Shown: positions 40,524-44,909 of the stretch, piece after piece
How positions within the stretch are numbered: the stretch's first letter is position 1
Layout: every line of letters starts with the position of its first letter
Assembly: GCA_035464675.1 (NCBI GenBank)
Contig: DATHSA010000010.1
Location: 1-44,909, forward strand
Direction of reading: 5' to 3'
DNA from: JAUYIV01 sp035464675
GTDB taxonomy: Bacteria; Actinomycetota; Acidimicrobiia; Spongiisociales; UBA11373
DNA length: 44,909 nucleotides
Notes under the pieces: generated by a model
The model's input: the letters and a program-made list of their open reading frames with translations, nothing else
Databases searched by the model: none
Told to the model about the DNA's origin: nothing
Translations under genes and position numbers: made by a program

Positions 40524-41539
40524 CGATGGCTCGAAGACTCTCGGCGGCGGTACATCCCGGCCAGCACGTCGCGCAAAGGCGTCCTGATCTCGCGGACATA
40601 CACCACCGCCGCGAGCAGCGGGCCGAGTTCGGCGATCATCCGCCCCACCGAGACGTCGTCGGTTGGCGTGAGCAGCACCGTGCCCTCGTCGACCCTGTCG
40701 GCCGTGCCGATCCCGGCGTTCCCGATCAGCCGGGCAGCCTCCAGGGCGCGCTCCGCTGTCGAGAATTGAACCTCGATGCGGTGCCGGTCCCAGGTCTTGC
40801 GAAGAGCCTCGAGGTCCCCGTCGTATCGGACCTTTCCCTGGTCGAGAAGCACGACGTGCGATTGCAGGGCCTCGATCTCCTCGAGGCGGTGCGAGCTGAT
40901 GAGTGCCGCCATCCCTCGCTCTTCGACGACGGAAGTGATGAGGCCGAGTATCTCGTGTGCTGCGACCGGATCGACCGACCCGGTGGGCTCGTCGAGGATC
41001 AGCACCCTCGGGTCGTGGAGAAGGGCTCGAGCCAGCTGCAGCCTGGCACGCATCCCAGCGGAGAGTGAGATGACCGAGTCGTCGGCCTTGTCACCGAGGC
41101 CGATCCGATCGAGCACGGCTGCAATCCTCGACTGGAGGTCGCGGCCCTTCAGGCCCTGAAGACGACCATGGAAATAGAGGTTCTCCGTCGAGGTGAGTCG
41201 CATGAGGAGGCTTCGCTCCTCTGCCGGCATCCACCCGACGACCTGGCGCACCGCGAGCGACTCGTGGTGGGAGTCGTGTCCCATGACGATCGCCCGGCCG
41301 GATGTGGGGGTGGTGAGGCCGACCAGGATTCGAAAGGCCGTCGTCTTGCCGGCGCCATTCGGCCCGACGAGGGCGCAGACCTCTCCCCGTCCGACCGTGA
41401 AGCTCACGTCGTCGAGGGCCACGACGTCTTCGCTGATGACGGTCCTCACCAGGGCACGCATCCAACCCGGCGTCGGCCGATAGACCTTCGAGAGCCCCTC
41501 GACCCGAACCATCGCCTCGGCGTTCGAGGACGCGCTCAT
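40520..41539 (-). CDS. ABC transporter ATP-binding protein (second exporter)
   Basis: A 339-residue ATPase. Walker A GPNGAGKTT (59-67), signature SLSAGM (~158-163) and Walker B VLILDEPTGSVDP (~179-191) are intact, with the switch His in SSHRLEEIEAL. Where most families have a Gln in the Q-loop, this protein reads GWMPAEERSLLMRLT (102-116). The last ~100 residues form an extra domain typical of CcmA/DrrA-type exporters. ATG 41539 has GGGAAGGGC upstream. The promoter element resembles that of the Wzm/Wzt operon. The substrate is unknown; glycan or lipid by context. Confidence 0.9.
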   Translation of the reverse strand: MSASSNAEAMVRVEGLSKVYRPTPGWMRALVRTVISEDVVALDDVSFTVGRGEVCALVGPNGAGKTTAFRILVGLTTPTSGRAIVMGHDSHHESLAVRQVVGWMPAEERSLLMRLTSTENLYFHGRLQGLKGRDLQSRIAAVLDRIGLGDKADDSVISLSAGMRARLQLARALLHDPRVLILDEPTGSVDPVAAHEILGLITSVVEERGMAALISSHRLEEIEALQSHVVLLDQGKVRYDGDLEALRKTWDRHRIEVQFSTAERALEAARLIGNAGIGTADRVDEGTVLLTPTDDVSVGRMIAELGPLLAAVVYVREIRTPLRDVLAGMYRRRESSSHR

Positions 41540-41566
41540 CGCAATGCCCTTCCCGGTGGATTGGCG

Positions 41567-41580
41567 GAGGCTAGTAGTGA
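41567..41580 (-). promoter_or_regulatory. Promoter element of the second ABC exporter
   Basis: TCACTACTAGCCTC on the minus strand, containing TAGCCT (41568-41573), about 28 nt before the ATG. It matches the element at 19527-19540 in 12 of 14 bases. Confidence 0.5.
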
Positions 41581-41592
41581 GATCACCGGTTC

Positions 41593-42807
41593 TTAAGTCG
41601 AGCCGGCCCGGCCGCCGGAAGCCCGGGGATATCGATCGATGGCGCGCCTGAAGACCTCTTCGTGTCGCCAGGCGTTTCTGCTGACGTCGAAGGTCTCGCG
41701 AAACCTTGCCGAGCCGATTCGAGACGCCTCTGAAGACAAGGACTCGTCATCCAGGAACTTCTTCACACGATCAGCCATTGCGATCTCGTCCCCAGCCGGC
41801 ACGAGGCCTGGATGTCTCCCTCCGAGCACTTCGCGAATCCCGGGGTTGTCGACGGCGACCACCGGCAAGCCCATACCCATTGCCTCGATCACACTTGCGC
41901 CGAGTCCTTCCGACATCGAGCTGCTCACAAAAAGATCGGCAGCAGCCAGGAGATCAGGCACGTCGTCACGGAGACCAAGACGAAGAACGGCTCGCCCCAG
42001 GCCGAGTCGTTCGACGGCCCGGTCGATGGCGTCGGTTGCCGCGCCAGAAGGGCCGGCGAGGAGAAGCCTGAGCGAGGGCCGATCGTCCAACAACCGCGCG
42101 ACCGCGGCGAGGAGCGTCGCATGGTCCTTGATCGGATGCTCGCGTGCCGTGTACGCGAGCACGGAAGAGTGCTCGGCGACTCCGAGGCGGTGGCGAAGCG
42201 CGGCGCGACCTGCGGTGACGCGCGAACGCAGGTCTGGCCGAAGGTCGGGCACCACGAAGACGGCTTCAGGATCGAGCCGAAACATGCCGATTGCCCGCTC
42301 GGCGACCGGTCGCGACACGGCACGGATGGAGACCCGGCGACGGCGCAAGGTGAACCCGTGCGCAGCATGACTCAGCCGGATCCCGACCCGCCTCTTCACA
42401 GATCCATGCACGTCATCGACATCGTGGGCGACGGAGGTCAGCGCGACGAGCAGAGGAACCCGCGATCCCGCCAGCGCCCTCCCCGCCGCGAACGTCGCTC
42501 GCACCAGGGTGCTCGTCACGAGGTCGGGGCGAAACTCGGCGACCTGGGTCCGTACGAGCGCGGCGTCAGACCACTGGGGACCGGGTCGAGGTGAGCCGAC
42601 CACCGCCGGCACCGGCAGCCCGGTCGCAGCTTCCCGCGTCAGTTTGTCTCCGCGAAGGGCAACGACTCGATGCTCGACGCCTCTCTCTTGTCCCACCGCG
42701 TGCACATAGAACACGAGCGACATCTCCGCGCCACCGCCCCACAGAGAGTCGATGACGTGCAGCACGCGCAGCGCCCTCATCGTCGACCACCGGGGATAGG
42801 CGCCCAT
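41593..42807 (-). CDS. Glycosyltransferase family 4
   Basis: A 404-residue GT4: RVLHVIDSLWGGGAEMSLV (~14-32, G-G-G-A-E loop), VFVVPDLRPDL (~194), VLAYTAREHPIKDHATLLAA (~226-245, with the K of the donor site) and SSSMSEGLGASVIEAMGMGLPVVA (quoted in part: SEGLGASVIEAMGMG, ~307) for E-G-x-x-x-x-x-x-E. ATG 42807 is supported by GAGGA about 8 nt upstream; ATG 42780, nine codons later, is possible. It lies 53 bp upstream of the ABC ATPase gene and 91 bp after the phosphopantetheinyl transferase gene, all on the minus strand. Confidence 0.88.
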   Translation of the reverse strand: MGAYPRWSTMRALRVLHVIDSLWGGGAEMSLVFYVHAVGQERGVEHRVVALRGDKLTREAATGLPVPAVVGSPRPGPQWSDAALVRTQVAEFRPDLVTSTLVRATFAAGRALAGSRVPLLVALTSVAHDVDDVHGSVKRRVGIRLSHAAHGFTLRRRRVSIRAVSRPVAERAIGMFRLDPEAVFVVPDLRPDLRSRVTAGRAALRHRLGVAEHSSVLAYTAREHPIKDHATLLAAVARLLDDRPSLRLLLAGPSGAATDAIDRAVERLGLGRAVLRLGLRDDVPDLLAAADLFVSSSMSEGLGASVIEAMGMGLPVVAVDNPGIREVLGGRHPGLVPAGDEIAMADRVKKFLDDESLSSEASRIGSARFRETFDVSRNAWRHEEVFRRAIDRYPRASGGRAGST

Positions 42808-42898
42808 CCCGGCATCCTCGATCTGGCGAGAGCCGCCGGGGCCACCGACAAACGGCCGGGTACATCGTCACTCATGCCGAACGACTCGCGAGGAGAAG

Positions 42899-43669
42899 TC
42901 ACCACGTGATCTCCCCTCGGTCGCCGCCACCGGGCCATTCGAACACACGAATGCGAGTCCTTCGATTTGGAGCCGCCAGCGCGGCGAAACATCCAGGGGG
43001 CATCGGGATGTCCCATACGAACCATCGCTCCCTGTGGCGTCTCTCGATCGTCACTCGCGAGCCTCGGACTTCGAGGGAGCAGGGTGTCTGGATCGACGGG
43101 AATGGCAGGCGTAGACCCTCTCCCATCCCCTTGGCCACGGCCTCTTTCCGAACCCAGCAGCGTAGGACGGCGGCCGAGGCCACTCCGTCGTCGAGCGTGC
43201 GCACCCATTCCCGCTCCCGAACCGACAGCGCGGCATCGATCAGGTCCTGTGTGCTGTCGATCGAGTCCCCTAGTTCGACGTCCACGCCGACCTCATGATC
43301 GAACGAGATGGCGCACATGTAGGTGCCTCCCGAGTGGCTGACGCTGAAGCGAAGCGATCCGTGCCGGAGGTGCGGCTTCCCCAGCGGATCGCGATCGAAC
43401 CTCAGGTCCTCCGCCGGCATCCCCGCATAACGAGCCAACAGAGATCGTGTCACCGCACGGCTGGCGATGAATCGATCCCGAGCCAGGGGGGAGCGGATAC
43501 GCGACGCTCGCGCCGCCTCGTCCGTCGCGAGGATCCGGGGAATTGCCCCGGACAGCGATGCCCGCCAGACATGAACGTCGCCGGCCGTCACGAGATCTCG
43601 ATCTCGATGGGCACCAGGATGGGTCTCCACGGCACGGACCCTGGATCGCGGAGCAGCATGACGCTGCAT
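42899..43669 (-). CDS. 4'-phosphopantetheinyl transferase, Sfp type
   Basis: About 256 residues. This enzyme moves phosphopantetheine from CoA to a Ser of a carrier protein (ACP, PCP). VHVWRASL begins the domain (~32), followed by RFIASRAVTRSLLARYAG (~62-79), FDRDPLGKPHL, FSVSHSGG (~106), VGVDVE with the metal Asp/Glu (~127), and WVRKEAVAKGMGEGL (~173-187), the W-x-x-K-E-A-x-x-K-x-x-G hallmark. The start is uncertain: ATG 43669 has a purine run too close; GTG 43630 has AGGG 8 nt upstream; GTG 43591 is nearest the domain. It lies 28 bp after a DUF2079 gene. No carrier protein, PKS or NRPS gene is in the window, so its target is elsewhere. Confidence 0.9.
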   Translation of the reverse strand: MQRHAAPRSRVRAVETHPGAHRDRDLVTAGDVHVWRASLSGAIPRILATDEAARASRIRSPLARDRFIASRAVTRSLLARYAGMPAEDLRFDRDPLGKPHLRHGSLRFSVSHSGGTYMCAISFDHEVGVDVELGDSIDSTQDLIDAALSVREREWVRTLDDGVASAAVLRCWVRKEAVAKGMGEGLRLPFPSIQTPCSLEVRGSRVTIERRHRERWFVWDIPMPPGCFAALAAPNRRTRIRVFEWPGGGDRGEITW

Positions 43670-43697
43670 TCTCCCGCGTCTGGCGATGAAGGCGCCG

Positions 43698-44909
43698 TCA
43701 GCCTTCGGGAGCCATTCGATACACCTCGTAGTACTCGTTGGTGAACACCAGGTCGAAGGCCACCTTCTCCCGCTCCCAGGCATCGACGTGCTCGGGGAGG
43801 CGCCACGAGGTCGGCGGGCCCATGATCACCCACTCAAGCCTGTCGGTGATCGGCAGCCTGGTACCGGGCGGCGGATCGTCGCCGGTGCCGTAGAAGCTGA
43901 CATAGAACGGGTTGGGCACGAAGTAGACGAGTTCTCGCCTCGAGAGATGAGCCGTCAAGGCGTGATCAGCGGCGACCACGGCGTCGTCGGGGATCAGGGC
44001 GAGGGCTTCGCGAGCGGCGACGGCCTGCGGGGCCTCCGGCCGACCGAAGGTCCCGCCATCGAGCGAGAACGGGAGAGCGCTCCACAGGAAGGAGGCGGTG
44101 AGCGCCGTCGCTCCCAGGGTCGCCACCGCCCAAGGACGGCGGCGTTCGATGGCAGCCAGCGCGTAGGCGGTGCCCATCGCCAGGATGGCGACGATCACCG
44201 CGCTGTAGTGATGACGGATCTCGTGCTGTTGGGGGTGGACGCTGACCAGGTTGATGGCAGCGACGGCGAGGCCGGTGGCGGCGATCGAGGGCCGACGCAA
44301 GAACACCCAGGCGAACGGGAACGTCAACTGCACCAGATACAAGGGCCGCCGCCCCGAAAAGAGATGACCCACCACCGCCCCCGGATCGGTGAACACCGTC
44401 CTCAGGAACCCCCCCGGGCCCCCGAACGGAACCCGGCCCGCATACAGCGTGCCTTCCCCACCGTTGAAGAGGGGGATGAGCACAAGAAAGGCGATCAGCG
44501 TGTAGGCGGTGCCGATCACCATCGTGGCCACCCCGATGCGACGGTCCCGTCGCAGCGCCACCCACAACCCGATCGGCACCAGGATCAACGCCACATCCTC
44601 TTTGACCAGCAGCGTCAACACCACGAACACCCAATACAGCCGCCACCTCCCCTCCAACGCCCCATAGAGCACGAACCCCACAAACACCGGCAGAAACGCC
44701 TCAGGATGGAAGTGCTCGAGATTGGCGCCCGAGACGGTGGGATGGAGCAGGTACACCACCGCCAGCGCCAACGCCACCCACTCCCGCTCCAGGCGACGCC
44801 GCGCATACAGAAACACCGGGATCGCCCCCGCAGCGATCGCCACCGACTGGATCCCCAGCAGCGTCCCCGTCGTCGGCGCCACCCAATACAACGGCACCAC
44901 CAGCAACAG
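43698..44909 (-). CDS. DUF2079-family membrane protein, N-terminus off window
   Basis: About 403 residues are present, running off the right edge in an open frame. The order of hydrophobic segments and ANLEHFHPEAFLPVFVGF (~61), then LTLLVKEDVALILVPIGLW (~98), matches DUF2079, a family of GT-C-like actinobacterial and archaeal membrane proteins of unknown reaction. The helical part ends near residue 285, and a soluble ~115-residue domain closes the protein (ending YEVYRMAPEG), probably outside the membrane. The true start is beyond base 44909. A transferase using polyprenyl-phosphate sugars is plausible from fold and context only. Confidence 0.88.
   Translation of the reverse strand: MLLVVPLYWVAPTTGTLLGIQSVAIAAGAIPVFLYARRRLEREWVALALAVVYLLHPTVSGANLEHFHPEAFLPVFVGFVLYGALEGRWRLYWVFVVLTLLVKEDVALILVPIGLWVALRRDRRIGVATMVIGTAYTLIAFLVLIPLFNGGEGTLYAGRVPFGGPGGFLRTVFTDPGAVVGHLFSGRRPLYLVQLTFPFAWVFLRRPSIAATGLAVAAINLVSVHPQQHEIRHHYSAVIVAILAMGTAYALAAIERRRPWAVATLGATALTASFLWSALPFSLDGGTFGRPEAPQAVAAREALALIPDDAVVAADHALTAHLSRRELVYFVPNPFYVSFYGTGDDPPPGTRLPITDRLEWVIMGPPTSWRLPEHVDAWEREKVAFDLVFTNEYYEVYRMAPEG

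Noticed and set aside
43586..43610. Short GATCGA-type tandem near the start of the phosphopantetheinyl transferase gene.
   Set aside because: Only two to three units and inside a probable coding region; consistent with Arg-Asp codons, not a functional repeat.

Overview
The window is a very GC-rich, densely packed stretch of bacterial DNA, about 45 kb. It is given over almost entirely to synthesis, assembly and export of a cell-surface glycan. Composition, frequent GTG starts, -10 elements of the TANNNT type without clear -35 boxes, and several genes that appear leaderless all point to a high-GC actinobacterium. I cannot place it more precisely; an Acidimicrobiia-like lineage is only a guess. 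I see no rRNA, tRNA, CRISPR array or insertion sequence.

Layout. At 1-1925 a truncated polyprenyl-phosphate-sugar synthase (minus) and a Wzy/WaaL-like O-antigen polymerase or ligase (plus) diverge from a shared 72-bp gap. After a convergent minus-strand glycosyltransferase (GT), a tight plus-strand operon (3265-11757) encodes a WecC-like UDP-sugar dehydrogenase, a GT2, an SDR epimerase, a large GT-C-like membrane protein, a WecB-type UDP-GlcNAc 2-epimerase and two GT-B transferases. WecB plus WecC suggests UDP-ManNAcA supply. A candidate terminator and a new promoter with a 5'-UTR inverted repeat lead into a 1393-residue fusion (11929-16110): methyltransferase, coiled coil, WbsX-type GT, GT4 and GT2. 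It converges on a minus-strand operon of Wzm/Wzt-like exporter plus a double-GT2 protein.

From 19665 to 31199 lie an Alg5-like polyprenyl-P-sugar synthase, a GT-C-like protein whose best start is an unusual ATC codon, a GT-B/GT4-GT2 pair (minus), a Gfo/Idh oxidoreductase with a GT2, an RmlC-like cupin epimerase and another large membrane protein. From 31409 to 39657 are a GT4, a GT4-GNAT fusion, a WecA/MraY-like phosphoglycosyltransferase, a DegT aminotransferase, a GT4 and a membrane-bound PglF/CapD-type 4,6-dehydratase. Together these could make and load a bacillosamine-like 2,4-diamino-6-deoxy sugar. The right end (39693-44909) is a minus-strand series: DUF2079 membrane protein, Sfp-type phosphopantetheinyl transferase, GT4, and a second ABC-2 exporter.

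Working model (inference): cytoplasmic GTs extend a chain on a polyprenyl carrier started by the WecA-like enzyme. One or both ABC systems export it. Polyprenyl-P-sugars made by the DPM/Alg5-like enzymes feed the GT-C-like membrane proteins outside the membrane. The most interesting items are the 1393-aa assembly-line fusion, the GT4-GNAT fusion inside the diamino-sugar locus, the ATC start, a near-identical 14-bp promoter element ahead of both ABC export operons, and the recurring leaderless start architecture.
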